Of a stretch of DNA of 64,000 bases, positions 31,857-40,416 are shown one piece after another. Each line of letters opens with the position of its first letter. Positions within the stretch are counted from its first letter, which is position 1. A model generated the notes under the pieces. It did not search any database. It was given only the letters and a program-made list of their open reading frames with translations, and had not been told where the DNA came from. The stretch is from positions 98,517-162,516 of the forward strand of contig NZ_KB907081.1 of assembly GCF_000381765.1 (NCBI RefSeq), in the 5' to 3' direction. Source of the DNA: [Zimmermannella] faecalis ATCC 13722 (GTDB taxonomy: Bacteria; Actinomycetota; Actinomycetes; Actinomycetales; Microbacteriaceae). The translations under genes and the position numbers were made by a program.

Positions 31857-31880
31857 GCGACTGGCGCTGCCAGCGACAAC
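31857..31880. repeat. Half copy (5' end) of the ACAACTGGCGC element
   Basis: Matches 24647-24670 of copy 1 at 21 of 24 positions, then diverges. It lies in the gap between the SnoaL-like gene and mutM. Confidence 0.6.
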
Positions 31881-31901
31881 GGCCACCGACGCCGCGACCG
31901 C

Positions 31902-32762
31902 CTACCGCAACCGCTGGCAGCGCGGGCACCGGTACGACGACCGGTTCGCGAACGGCTCGCGCCTGATCGGGGTGCCGCAGCGCTCACACGGCTCCCCCGC
32001 CCGCCCGTAGGCGCGCAGCGACCGCGAGAAGTAGCCCGACTCGCCGTTCACGTTGACGTAGAGCGCGTCGAACGAGGTGCCGCCCTCGGCGAGCGCGTCG
32101 AGAAACACGTCGCGCACGTGCCCGAGCAGCTCCCACACCTTCGCCCGCGAGATCGACGCCGCGGGCCGCGCCCAGTGCAGCCGCGCCCGCCAGAGCGCCT
32201 CGTCGGCGTAGATGTTGCCGACGCCCGAAACGATGCCCTGGTCGAGCAGCACCGACTTCACGCCGCGAGTGGATGCGCGCATCCGGTCGATCACCGCGGG
32301 CTCGTCGAACAGCGGGTCGAGCGGGTCGCGGGCGATGTGGGCGACCTGCGTCGGCAGCACGTCGTCATCGCCGGCGACGCAGAGCCGGTCGATCGCGAGG
32401 GAACCGAACAGCCGCTGATCGATGAATCGCAGCTCGCGGTCGGCGCCACCCCTCTCGAGGCGGATGCGCACCCGCAGCTGCCGCTCGTCGACGGCGCCGA
32501 CGGGGCGCGCGAGCAGCTGGCCGCTCATCCCGAGGTGAGCCACAAGCGCAGCGCCGCCCGACATCGGCACCCAGAGGAACTTGCCGCGTCGTCGTGCCTC
32601 GCCGAGCACCTCGCCCTCGAGCCGGTCGACGAAGTCGAGCGCGGGCCCGACGTGCCGCTTCAGCGCGCGCTCGTCGCGCACCTCGACCGAGCGCACGACG
32701 CCGCCGGTGACGGCCGCGTGGAGTCCGCGCCGCACGACCTCAACTTCGGGAAGTTCGGGCAT
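31902..32762 (-). CDS. mutM: Formamidopyrimidine-DNA glycosylase
   Basis: Removes oxidised purines such as 8-oxoguanine and nicks the site. 286 residues. The N-terminal [10 protein letters not shown] supplies the catalytic Pro and Glu; the beta-lyase Lys is in RRGKFLWVP (about 61). A helix-two-turns-helix follows ([20 protein letters not shown]), and a C-terminal zinc finger CERCG...CPRCQ closes the protein. It is last in a minus-strand run after rnc (7-bp gap). Confidence 0.97.
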   Translation of the reverse strand: MPELPEVEVVRRGLHAAVTGGVVRSVEVRDERALKRHVGPALDFVDRLEGEVLGEARRRGKFLWVPMSGGAALVAHLGMSGQLLARPVGAVDERQLRVRIRLERGGADRELRFIDQRLFGSLAIDRLCVAGDDDVLPTQVAHIARDPLDPLFDEPAVIDRMRASTRGVKSVLLDQGIVSGVGNIYADEALWRARLHWARPAASISRAKVWELLGHVRDVFLDALAEGGTSFDALYVNVNGESGYFSRSLRAYGRAGEPCERCGTPIRREPFANRSSYRCPRCQRLR

Positions 32763-32769
32763 CGGATGC

Positions 32770-33510
32770 TCAGGCCTCGGGGCGCTCGGTACCGCTCAGC
32801 TCGTACCAGGCCTCAAGCGCGGCGGCCATCTCGGCCTGCTTCTTGCTCGGCCCGACTCCGGTCGCCGACAGCAGCACGCGGCGCCCGCGCCGCACCGTCA
32901 CGGTCGCGACGTACTCGCGGTCGTGGTCGGGCCCGCGGCCTTCGACCTCGTAGACGGGGTTGTCGGCCTCGTTCGCGGTGACGATCTCTTGCAGGGCCGT
33001 CTTCGGGTCCATCGCGGCGCCAAGCCGGTCGACCTGGTCGAGGAACGGTTCGAGCAGTCGCAGCACGAACGCCTCTGCGGTGACGTAGTCGCGCGAGAGG
33101 TACGCGGCGCCGATGAGCGCCTCGACCGCGTCGGCGAGAATCGAGTCTTTATTCGCACCGCCGGTGAGGTGCTCGCTGCGCCCGAGTCGCAGGTACGGGC
33201 CGATGCCCTGCCGGCGCCCCACCTCGGCGAGCGTCACGGTCGATACGAGCGCGTGGTGCCGCGGCGAGAGCTCCCCCTCGCTGAGGTCGGGATGCTCGCG
33301 GTAGAGCAGCTGCGCGACCGCCATGCCGAGCACCGAGTCGCCGAGAAACTCGAGGCGTTCGTTGTCGGGCGCCGAGTCGTGCTCGTAGCCCCACGATGAG
33401 TGCGTAAGGGCGAGGTCGAGCAGTTCGGGAACGAAGTCGACCCCGAGGGCCTCGGCCAGCGGAGCTGGGTCGGCGACCTCGGGGTCGTGCTTCTTACGAT
33501 TGCGAGCCAA
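32770..33510 (-). CDS. rnc: Ribonuclease III
   Basis: Cleaves double-stranded RNA. 246 residues from a TTG at 33510. The RNase III signature [17 protein letters not shown] is near 50-66, the second acidic site in [18 protein letters not shown] near 120-137, and a dsRNA-binding domain occupies about 165-235. The TTG is chosen because no ATG or GTG occurs between the rpmF stop and the catalytic domain, and the family N-terminus begins near here; the SD is weak (GGCAGG). A 16-bp perfect palindrome lies just before it. Confidence 0.93.
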   Translation of the reverse strand: MARNRKKHDPEVADPAPLAEALGVDFVPELLDLALTHSSWGYEHDSAPDNERLEFLGDSVLGMAVAQLLYREHPDLSEGELSPRHHALVSTVTLAEVGRRQGIGPYLRLGRSEHLTGGANKDSILADAVEALIGAAYLSRDYVTAEAFVLRLLEPFLDQVDRLGAAMDPKTALQEIVTANEADNPVYEVEGRGPDHDREYVATVTVRRGRRVLLSATGVGPSKKQAEMAAALEAWYELSGTERPEA

Positions 33511-33516
33511 TTGCCT

Positions 33517-33532
33517 GCCTGAAATTTCAGGC
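33517..33532. promoter_or_regulatory. 16-bp perfect palindrome between rpmF and rnc
   Basis: GCCTGAAATTTCAGGC directly follows the rpmF stop and ends seven bases before the rnc start. It could be an operator, an RNA hairpin affecting rnc initiation, or an RNase III-related processing site. Confidence 0.5.
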
Positions 33533-33736
33533 TTAGGCGTCAGCGACCTTGCGGCCCTTGTACTCGTAGTGCAGCGGGGTGCCCGCGGCGTCTTCGACGA
33601 GCTTCGCGCGGTGCGGGAGGCTGTAGGTGACCTTGCCATTCTCAACGGTCTTGACGAGGGCCGGAGCCTGCGCCTTCCACTGCGAGCGACGCGAACGGGT
33701 ATTGCTGCGGCTCATCTTGCGCTTGGGGAGTGCCAT
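33533..33736 (-). CDS. rpmF: 50S ribosomal protein L32
   Basis: 67 residues, typical actinobacterial L32. The start [20 protein letters not shown] is the family hallmark. The four-cysteine zinc site of some L32 paralogues is absent, so this is the C-minus form. AAGGAA precedes the ATG. The 198-bp gap upstream (33737-33934) has no gene; it includes the palindrome CGGCAGTACTGCCG near 33827. Confidence 0.97.
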   Translation of the reverse strand: MALPKRKMSRSNTRSRRSQWKAQAPALVKTVENGKVTYSLPHRAKLVEDAAGTPLHYEYKGRKVADA

Positions 33737-33934
33737 GCGTGATTCCTTCTAAGTTGTGATGTCTACACACCACCGGCAGCGCAATTACGACGCGCGCGGG
33801 GTGAAGCGGGGCTGGGAGGTGCGCTTCGGCAGTACTGCCGGCGCGGTGTGCCTGCAACGAGTGCGGCGACAAAACCCAACGATTTACTTTACGCGAGATG
33901 TGTCGTTCGTGCGACCCCTCGCGCGAACTCCAGT

Positions 33935-34471
33935 CTACTTCGACTCGCTGGAGCCCGACTCCGCGTCGTCGCGCAGCAGCTGCTCGAGCTGCGCCCAGCG
34001 CGGGTCGATCGGCTCGTCATCCTCGGGCAGCGGCTCGGTGAGCCTCTCGCCCGTGGCGGGGTCGAGCCCGAGGCAGTCGGGCTCGCAGAGCGGCTGGAAC
34101 GGGAGGTCGAGCACGACGGCGTCGCGAATCGGCCCCTCGAGGTTGATCATGTCGCCGTCGAGCGCGTACTCGAGCGACTCGTCGGCCTGGTAGCCGAACA
34201 TCTCGGCGACGTGGCCCGACCAGTCCTCTTCGAGCGGGGTGAGGCAGCGGCTGCAGTTGCCGGTGAGCGTGCCCCGCACATCGGCGGTGGCGAGGATGCC
34301 GTCGACGAGCGTCTCGAGCTTGAGGTCGACCTCGAGCTCGGCGCCCTTGTCGAAGTAGAGCATGCCCTCGCCGATTCGTTCGGGCACCGTCACGTCGAGT
34401 TCGAACTCCCGCATGCTGCCGGGCTTGTGCATGATCGTCGCGACATTGACTTCGTAGGGGGATGCGGCCAT
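33935..34471 (-). CDS. DUF177 / YceD family protein
   Basis: 178 residues. YceD proteins are linked to 23S rRNA synthesis and are almost always encoded before rpmF, as here. Four cysteines in two CxxC-type pairs (CSRCLTPL at about 73-80 and CEPDC at about 128-132) probably bind zinc. The C-terminus is acidic. It lies 22 bp after coaD on the same strand. Confidence 0.92.
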   Translation of the reverse strand: MAASPYEVNVATIMHKPGSMREFELDVTVPERIGEGMLYFDKGAELEVDLKLETLVDGILATADVRGTLTGNCSRCLTPLEEDWSGHVAEMFGYQADESLEYALDGDMINLEGPIRDAVVLDLPFQPLCEPDCLGLDPATGERLTEPLPEDDEPIDPRWAQLEQLLRDDAESGSSESK

Positions 34472-34493
34472 GCCGCCAGTCTACGGCCGACCG

Positions 34494-34997
34494 CTAGTTC
34501 GTGATCGAGGTGTCCATATGCCCTTGGAGAAATTCGCGCACGACGCCGGGCACGTACGGCGTGACGTCGCCGCCAAGCGACGCGACCTGGCGCACGAGCG
34601 AGCTCGACACGTGGGCGTGCTCGGGGCTCGGCGAGAGGAACATCGTCTCGAGCTTGCCGAGGTGCCGGTTCACGATTGCCATAGGGAGCTCGTACGTGAC
34701 GTCGTTCGCGCCGCGAACGCCCTTGATAATGACGTTCGCCCCGACGTCGGTGCAGTAGTCGACGAGGAGCCCCATGCTCCACGAACGGACGACGATGTTC
34801 GACGGGGCACCCGCATCGACGAGCGCCGACTCGATGAGGTCGACCCGGCGAGCGATCGGAATCATCGCGTGCTTGTCGGGGTTGTGCACGACGACCACGT
34901 GCACCTCCTCGAAGACGTTCGCGGTGCGAACGATGACGTCGAGGTGGCCGAGCGTGATCGGGTCGAACGAACCGGGGACTACGGCGATTTTGGACAT
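34494..34997 (-). CDS. coaD: Phosphopantetheine adenylyltransferase
   Basis: Fourth step of coenzyme A synthesis. 167 residues, standard. The nucleotidyltransferase motif [10 protein letters not shown] (9-18) contains the catalytic histidine. [20 protein letters not shown] (about 109-128) and [15 protein letters not shown] (about 131-145) are the substrate- and ATP-binding segments. Heads a minus-strand run coaD-DUF177-rpmF-rnc-mutM. Confidence 0.97.
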   Translation of the reverse strand: MSKIAVVPGSFDPITLGHLDVIVRTANVFEEVHVVVVHNPDKHAMIPIARRVDLIESALVDAGAPSNIVVRSWSMGLLVDYCTDVGANVIIKGVRGANDVTYELPMAIVNRHLGKLETMFLSPSPEHAHVSSSLVRQVASLGGDVTPYVPGVVREFLQGHMDTSITN

Positions 34998-35075
34998 GAA
35001 TGGTTCCTAGGCGTTGCGATTCAAAGGGAACGGCGTGAGTGAGACGAAGACGCGTCGTTGCGCCTGAGCGCGAGT

Positions 35076-35780
35076 CTACCGGCCGCCCGCGGCGCCGCCG
35101 TCATTCGACGAGCCCGAGTCCGACCCGCCGCCCGGCTGGTTGCCGCGGCGCATGCGCATGACCATGAGCGCCGCCGCGCCGCCGATGACGAGCACGCCCA
35201 CGAAGCTCATGATGCCGACGAGCCACGGGTTCGTGCCGGAGTCGGCGTCGTCGGTCGGCAGGTTCACCGAGTCGGGGTCGACCTGCTCGTTCTGGAACTG
35301 GCCGCCCGAGGTGGCCTCGTTGTTGCCGAGCGCGGCCTCGCCGACCGTGAAGCCGATCGAGCCCGAGATCGGGTGGCCGTCTTCTGAGACGACGCGCCAG
35401 TTCAGGGTGTACGCGCCGTCGTCGAGCGCCGGCAGCGGCTGCGTGATCGAGGTGCCCGAGATGCTGTACTCGTCGGTGAGCTCAACGGCGTTGCCCGAGG
35501 CATCCTGCAGCTGGAACTCTGTGCCGACCTCCTGCACGTTGCCCGAGAACTCGAGCGTGGCCCCGTCGGGCGCGGCGTCGAGCGTGTCGCCGTCGGCGGG
35601 CGTCGAGCTCAGGAGCTCGTCGTGTGCCGAGGCCGACCCGGCGGCGCCCCACACGAGACCGGCGATGGCGAGCGCGAGTGCGGCGAGCACGACGAGCAGC
35701 GCACGCGGGGCCGAGCTGGCGGTCGCCTGCCGCGCTACCGCGGTCGGGCGCTGACGGGGTTCGGGATTCGAGGAGTTCAT
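35076..35780 (-). CDS. CopC-domain copper resistance protein, membrane anchored
   Basis: 234 residues from the ATG at 35780. Signal peptide (about 25-50) ending ASA, so the mature protein begins HDELLSSTPADG with the N-terminal copper-binding histidine. A CopC beta-sandwich (about 51-150) carries SEDGHPISGSIGFTVG. After an acidic linker comes a C-terminal transmembrane helix (about 188-210) and a Gly/Ser-rich tail. It lacks the CopD-like membrane domain of YcnJ. A TAGACC box seven bases before the ATG suggests leaderless expression; GTG at 35786 is an alternative start. Confidence 0.9.
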   Translation of the reverse strand: MNSSNPEPRQRPTAVARQATASSAPRALLVVLAALALAIAGLVWGAAGSASAHDELLSSTPADGDTLDAAPDGATLEFSGNVQEVGTEFQLQDASGNAVELTDEYSISGTSITQPLPALDDGAYTLNWRVVSEDGHPISGSIGFTVGEAALGNNEATSGGQFQNEQVDPDSVNLPTDDADSGTNPWLVGIMSFVGVLVIGGAAALMVMRMRRGNQPGGGSDSGSSNDGGAAGGR

Positions 35781-35821
35781 ACGCACGGGTCTATTCCACC
35801 ACGCGCCACCGACGCACCCGC

Positions 35822-37987
35822 TCAGCCCATCTCCAGATGCGCGACGGTCGCGACGCCGAGCCGCTCGATCGCGGCGCGCAGCTCGGGATGCGCGTCAAAC
35901 GTCGGGTCGGCCTCGACGAGCTCGGTCGCGGCGGCACGCGCCTCGGCAATGAGCTCGACGTCGTCGGTCACGCGGAGCACGCGCAGCGACGAGCGGCCAC
36001 CCGACTGCGCTGAGCCGAGCACATCCCCCTCGCGCCGCAACTCGAGGTCCTGTTCGGCGAGCACGAAGCCGTCGAGCGTGTTCGCGACGGCGGCGACGCG
36101 CGTGTGCGCGAGCGACTCGGGCGGCGCCGACGTGACGAGCAGGCACACGCCGGGCCACTCGCCACGACCCACGCGCCCGCGCAGCTGGTGCAGCTGCGAC
36201 ATGCCGAAGCGGTCGGCGTCGAGCACGACCATGACCGACGCGTTCGGCACGTCGACGCCGACCTCGATGACGGTCGTAGACACGACGATGTCGAGGTTGC
36301 CCGCCGCGAACTCGACCATGACCCGGTCTTTCTCGTCGGCGGGCATGCGCCCGTGCAGCGACGCGATGCGCCGGCCCGCGAACTCGGGCAGGCCGCGCAG
36401 CGCGGCGGTCACCTCAGCGACGTTCGCGATCGGCCGGCCATCGTCGTCGGCCGCGGGCTGCGCATCCTCGCGCTCACCGGGCTCAATCGCGGCGCAGACG
36501 ACGAACGCCTGCCGCCCCTTCTCGAGCTCTTCGGCAGTGCGCTGCCACACCCGGTCGATCCACTGCGGATGCTCGGCGAGCCCGACCATGAACGAGTCGA
36601 TGCCGGCGCGGCCCGACGGCAGGGTGCGCAGCGTCGACACCTCGAGGTCGCCGAACACCGTCATCGCGACCGTGCGCGGAATCGGCGTCGCGGTGAGCAC
36701 GAGCTGGTGGGGCGGATGCGCGGCCCGGCGGCGCAGGCGCTCGCGCTGCTCGACGCCGAACCGGTGCTGCTCATCGATGACGAGCAGGCCGAGGTCGTCG
36801 AACTCGACGCCGTCGCTGAGCAGCGCGTGCGTGCCGACGATGATCTTCGCGTCGCCCGTGACGATGCGCAGGAGCGCCCGCTGCCGCTCCCCCTTCGTGA
36901 GCGAGCCCGTGAGCAGCGTCGGCATGAGCTCGGCGGCGAGGTCGGGCCCGAGCGAGCGGGTGATCGAGCGCAGGTGCTGCGTCGCGAGCACCTCGGTGGG
37001 CGCGAGCAGCACCGACTGCCCGCCGGTTTCGGCGACCTGGAGCATCGCGCGCACCGCGACGAGGGTCTTGCCCGAGCCCACCTCGCCCTGCAGGAGCCGG
37101 TACATCGGCGTCGTGTCGGCGAGGTCGGCCGCGAACTCGTCGCCGACCGAGGCCTGATCGGGCGTGAGGTCGAACGGCAGGGCCGCGTCGAACCTCGCGC
37201 GCAGCCCGTCGGCGGCGAGCGGCCGCGCGACGGCGTCGTATCGGGTCGCGAGCGCCCGCTGCTGCGCGAGCGCGGCCTGCAGCTCGAACGCCTCGGTGAA
37301 CTTCAGCGTTTGCGTCGCCGGTTCGAGGTTCGTGTCAGCGTCGGGCAGGTGGAACGCGCGAATTGCCGCGTCGAACGAGAGCTCGCCGCGCTCACGTCGA
37401 ATCTCGGCGGGCACGGGGTCGGGCAGCGGCGGGAGCTTCGGCAGGGTCGCGCGCATGAGCTTGCCGAATCGCCAGCTCTGATAGTTCGCGGTGGCCGGGT
37501 AGATCGGAATCGGCTTCGACGCCCAGTCGTCGGCCGCGGCGTTCGCCTCCTCCGACCCCGAGAACAGCTGGTAGTCGGGGTGCGAGAGCTGCGGCGTCGA
37601 GCGATAGAACCCGACCTTGCCCGAGAAGAGCCCGCGCATCCCCACCGCGAGCTCAGACTCGCGCCACGCCTGGTTGAACCAGAGCAGTTCGAGGCGCCCG
37701 TGCCCGTCGGTGATCTCGACGGTGAGGATGTTCCCGCGCCGGTTCTGCATGCGCCGCGTCGACACCTTCGTGATGAGCGCGACGAGCGTGACGTGTTCGT
37801 CGCGCTCGAGGTTCGCGATGTGCGTCAGCTCACCGCGCTTCGTGTGGCGCCGCGGCAGGTGGCTCACGAAGTCGCCGACCGTCGTCATGTCGAACGCCTT
37901 CGCGAGCGCGACCGCCTCCTTTGCGTCGACGATCGACTCGAGCGGCGCCATGAGCGGCGACTGGTACTCCTGCCCCGCGCCGGTCAC
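35822..37987 (-). CDS. recG: ATP-dependent DNA helicase RecG
   Basis: Remodels stalled forks and Holliday junctions. 721 residues. The N-terminal wedge/OB domain is at about 50-160 (GRLELLWFNQAWRE); helicase motif I GEVGSGKT is near 305 and motif II DEQHRFG near 405. TATPIPRT and the C-terminal QLRGRVGRGEWPG (motif VI) follow. Starts with a GTG overlapping the stop of the transglutaminase gene (GTGA). Confidence 0.96.
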   Translation of the reverse strand: MTGAGQEYQSPLMAPLESIVDAKEAVALAKAFDMTTVGDFVSHLPRRHTKRGELTHIANLERDEHVTLVALITKVSTRRMQNRRGNILTVEITDGHGRLELLWFNQAWRESELAVGMRGLFSGKVGFYRSTPQLSHPDYQLFSGSEEANAAADDWASKPIPIYPATANYQSWRFGKLMRATLPKLPPLPDPVPAEIRRERGELSFDAAIRAFHLPDADTNLEPATQTLKFTEAFELQAALAQQRALATRYDAVARPLAADGLRARFDAALPFDLTPDQASVGDEFAADLADTTPMYRLLQGEVGSGKTLVAVRAMLQVAETGGQSVLLAPTEVLATQHLRSITRSLGPDLAAELMPTLLTGSLTKGERQRALLRIVTGDAKIIVGTHALLSDGVEFDDLGLLVIDEQHRFGVEQRERLRRRAAHPPHQLVLTATPIPRTVAMTVFGDLEVSTLRTLPSGRAGIDSFMVGLAEHPQWIDRVWQRTAEELEKGRQAFVVCAAIEPGEREDAQPAADDDGRPIANVAEVTAALRGLPEFAGRRIASLHGRMPADEKDRVMVEFAAGNLDIVVSTTVIEVGVDVPNASVMVVLDADRFGMSQLHQLRGRVGRGEWPGVCLLVTSAPPESLAHTRVAAVANTLDGFVLAEQDLELRREGDVLGSAQSGGRSSLRVLRVTDDVELIAEARAAATELVEADPTFDAHPELRAAIERLGVATVAHLEMG

Positions 37988-40416
37988 GACCCGTCGCGCT
38001 TTCGTTCACGTGCGCGGCGGCGCTGCAGCAGCCAGCCGCGCCACGCCTTCGGCAGCGTCGACAGCGGCAGGGCGCGGGCCGAGCGGCGTGCGCCGCGGCT
38101 CGCCTGCGCGTCGAGGCCGGCCCGCACCGCGACGACGTCGTCCCACTCGGGGCGACGGTGGTCAGGATGCGCGGGGTCGGCGAAGTGCGCCGCGTCGTGC
38201 GCCTGCGCGAGGCGCGCGGCCGCCGCGGCGGCCGCCTCGTTGTCGCGGAGGCTGCGGCCGAGACGTTCGAGCTGTGCGCCTGTGGTCGCGGCGCGCGGCG
38301 CCTCGATGCCGTAGTCGCGCGCAGTGTCGAGCACCTCGAGCCACGCAGCCTCAGTCGCGGCGGCGGGCGTCGTGCCCTCGGCGCGCACCTGTCGGCGCCG
38401 GCCGCGAGCGCGGCCGCGCCGCAACAGGAGCGGCAGCAGCACGAGCAGCACGAGGATCGCGAGCGGAATCACGACCGCGAGCACGGCGCCGACCCACTTC
38501 ATCACCTGGTCGATGTCGAAGCCGCCGGTGTCGCGCTGCTCGGGCGTCGAGCTCGAGCCGCCACCGTCGTTCCCCTCGTCGCCGGCGCCGGTGGTCGGGG
38601 TGGGCGTCGGGGTCGGGCTCGGCGTCGCGATCGTCGGCGCCGGCACCTCGGTCGGCGCAATCGTCTGCTCGGGCGTCTCGGGGTCGAGCGTCGTCTGGTT
38701 GAGCCCCTCCGACGGCGTCGTCTCAAACGGCACCCAGCCGTAGCCGGGCACCCAGAACTCGGCCCAGGCGTGCAGGTCGTCGGTCGTCACGACAAACACC
38801 GACTGGCCGATCTCGTTCACGCTCTCTTCGGTGCCGGGCGTGAAGCCGACCTGGATGCGCGTCGGAATCCCGAGCATCCGGCCCATGACCGCCATCGCGC
38901 TCGAGAAGTGCACGCAGTAGCCGCTGCGTACCTGCAGGAACTGCTCGATGACGTCGAGGCTCGTGCCGTCGTAGTCGTTCTCGACCGGGGCGAGTTCGGA
39001 GTAGTCGAAGGCGCCGCCCGTGAACCACTCCTGCAGCTGCAGCGCCTGCGCGTACGGGCTCGCCTCGGGGTCGACGACCTCGTCGAGCTGCGCGCGAATT
39101 GCGTCGAGCGCCGCGCTGTCGCTTGGCAGCTCGGTGTACGCCTCGAGCTCGCTCGTGACGCTGAGGGGCGCGGTGCTCAGCTGTTCGGGCCGCGGCATCG
39201 GCACCGAGCTGTTCGCCTGGTAGCTCTGCGCGCGCGCCTCCTCGTCTTCCTCCCGCATGTCGCCGGTCTCGTCGTCGCGCAGGTAGGTGCCGTTGAGGTT
39301 CGTGATCTCGTTCGGCGTGCCGATGTGCGGCAGGTAGGCGGTGACGCCCGGCTCGAGCACGATGTTGTTGTTCACCTCGAGCACGTTCGCGCCCGGCTCG
39401 AGATTCTCGTTGCCGGGCTGCTCGCCCTGCGAGACCTCGGTGGTCGACGTGAAGTCGTTCGGCACCCACTCGGTCTCCTCGCTGAGCTGCGTGAGCGTCG
39501 TGAGGGACACGTACGGAAGGTCACCCGACGACTGCGAGGTCGCGTAGCGCAGCAGGTCGACGGGGTCGCTGCGCCGCAGGTCGTCGCCGAGGTCGATGAT
39601 CGGGTTCACCCGGTTGGTCGAGAGCGACGCGGTGCCGTTGAAGATGCCCCACCAGGCACCCGAGGTGGGGGGCAGCAGCACGGCGATGAGGGCGGCGACC
39701 GCGATCGCCGCGACCCCGCCGAGGAGCGCGCCGACGATGCCGCCCGTGCCCCGGCCATCCGCCGTGAACCCGAACGCGGCGCGCGCCTCGTCGTCACCCT
39801 GCTGCAGCCAGCGGTGCCCGAGATAGAGGAACAGCACGACCGCGAGCAGCAGCAGCGCCCAGAAGTACCACGGGGCCGGCGCGACGCCGACCGTGACCGG
39901 CACCACAACGAACGGGAGCATCGCGATCGGCGCGAACGCGGGGGCACGCACGGTCTGCGCAATGATGTCGGCGAGCATCGCGATGGCCACCGTGACGGTA
40001 CCGACGAGCAGCGTCACGGCCGGGCTCTCGCGAATCGGCGGGGTGTCGCTCATCGCCTGCTCGGCGAACTCGGCGAAGCGGTCGATCGGCGCCGTGAAGA
40101 GGTCGAAAGGCGACGTGGGGCCGGCGAGCAGGATGATCGACGCGATGAGCGCGAGCAGCCCCGTGAGCGCCGCGAGCCACATGCGGCCCGTGAGCTGGCG
40201 CACGGTCTGCACCGCGACGTAGGTGAGAATCATCGCGATCGCCGACGGCAGGAACCAGCTGAGCCCGCTCACGATCGGCGCAACGATCGCCATCGCCGCG
40301 AGCGTGAGCAGAATCAGGCCGATCGTGACGAGCCACGAGCCGCGCTCGGTCGCCTGGGCCGCCCGCTCGCGCATCGCGGAGTTGCGCCGCGGATTGAGGG
40401 TCGACTGCACGCTCAT
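37984..40416 (-). CDS. TgpA-like transglutaminase-core membrane protein
   Basis: 810 residues. About seven transmembrane helices in the first 260 residues, a long extracytoplasmic region with a transglutaminase core (Cys in RSGYCVHFSSAMAVMGR, His in DLHAWAEFWVPGYGW), a Pro/Thr-rich linker, one more transmembrane helix near 655, and a cytosolic tail. The third triad position, usually Asp in FDPT, is Glu here (PFETTP). Forms the standard actinobacterial trio with DUF58 and MoxR, thought to assemble or modify envelope proteins. Starts at 40416 in an ATGA overlap with DUF58. Confidence 0.9.
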   Translation of the reverse strand: MSVQSTLNPRRNSAMRERAAQATERGSWLVTIGLILLTLAAMAIVAPIVSGLSWFLPSAIAMILTYVAVQTVRQLTGRMWLAALTGLLALIASIILLAGPTSPFDLFTAPIDRFAEFAEQAMSDTPPIRESPAVTLLVGTVTVAIAMLADIIAQTVRAPAFAPIAMLPFVVVPVTVGVAPAPWYFWALLLLAVVLFLYLGHRWLQQGDDEARAAFGFTADGRGTGGIVGALLGGVAAIAVAALIAVLLPPTSGAWWGIFNGTASLSTNRVNPIIDLGDDLRRSDPVDLLRYATSQSSGDLPYVSLTTLTQLSEETEWVPNDFTSTTEVSQGEQPGNENLEPGANVLEVNNNIVLEPGVTAYLPHIGTPNEITNLNGTYLRDDETGDMREEDEEARAQSYQANSSVPMPRPEQLSTAPLSVTSELEAYTELPSDSAALDAIRAQLDEVVDPEASPYAQALQLQEWFTGGAFDYSELAPVENDYDGTSLDVIEQFLQVRSGYCVHFSSAMAVMGRMLGIPTRIQVGFTPGTEESVNEIGQSVFVVTTDDLHAWAEFWVPGYGWVPFETTPSEGLNQTTLDPETPEQTIAPTEVPAPTIATPSPTPTPTPTTGAGDEGNDGGGSSSTPEQRDTGGFDIDQVMKWVGAVLAVVIPLAILVLLVLLPLLLRRGRARGRRRQVRAEGTTPAAATEAAWLEVLDTARDYGIEAPRAATTGAQLERLGRSLRDNEAAAAAAARLAQAHDAAHFADPAHPDHRRPEWDDVVAVRAGLDAQASRGARRSARALPLSTLPKAWRGWLLQRRRARERKRDGS

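Noticed and set aside
31755..31901. A gene remnant between the SnoaL-like gene and mutM
   Set aside because: No frame shows family-like sequence; only the half repeat at 31857 is recognisable.
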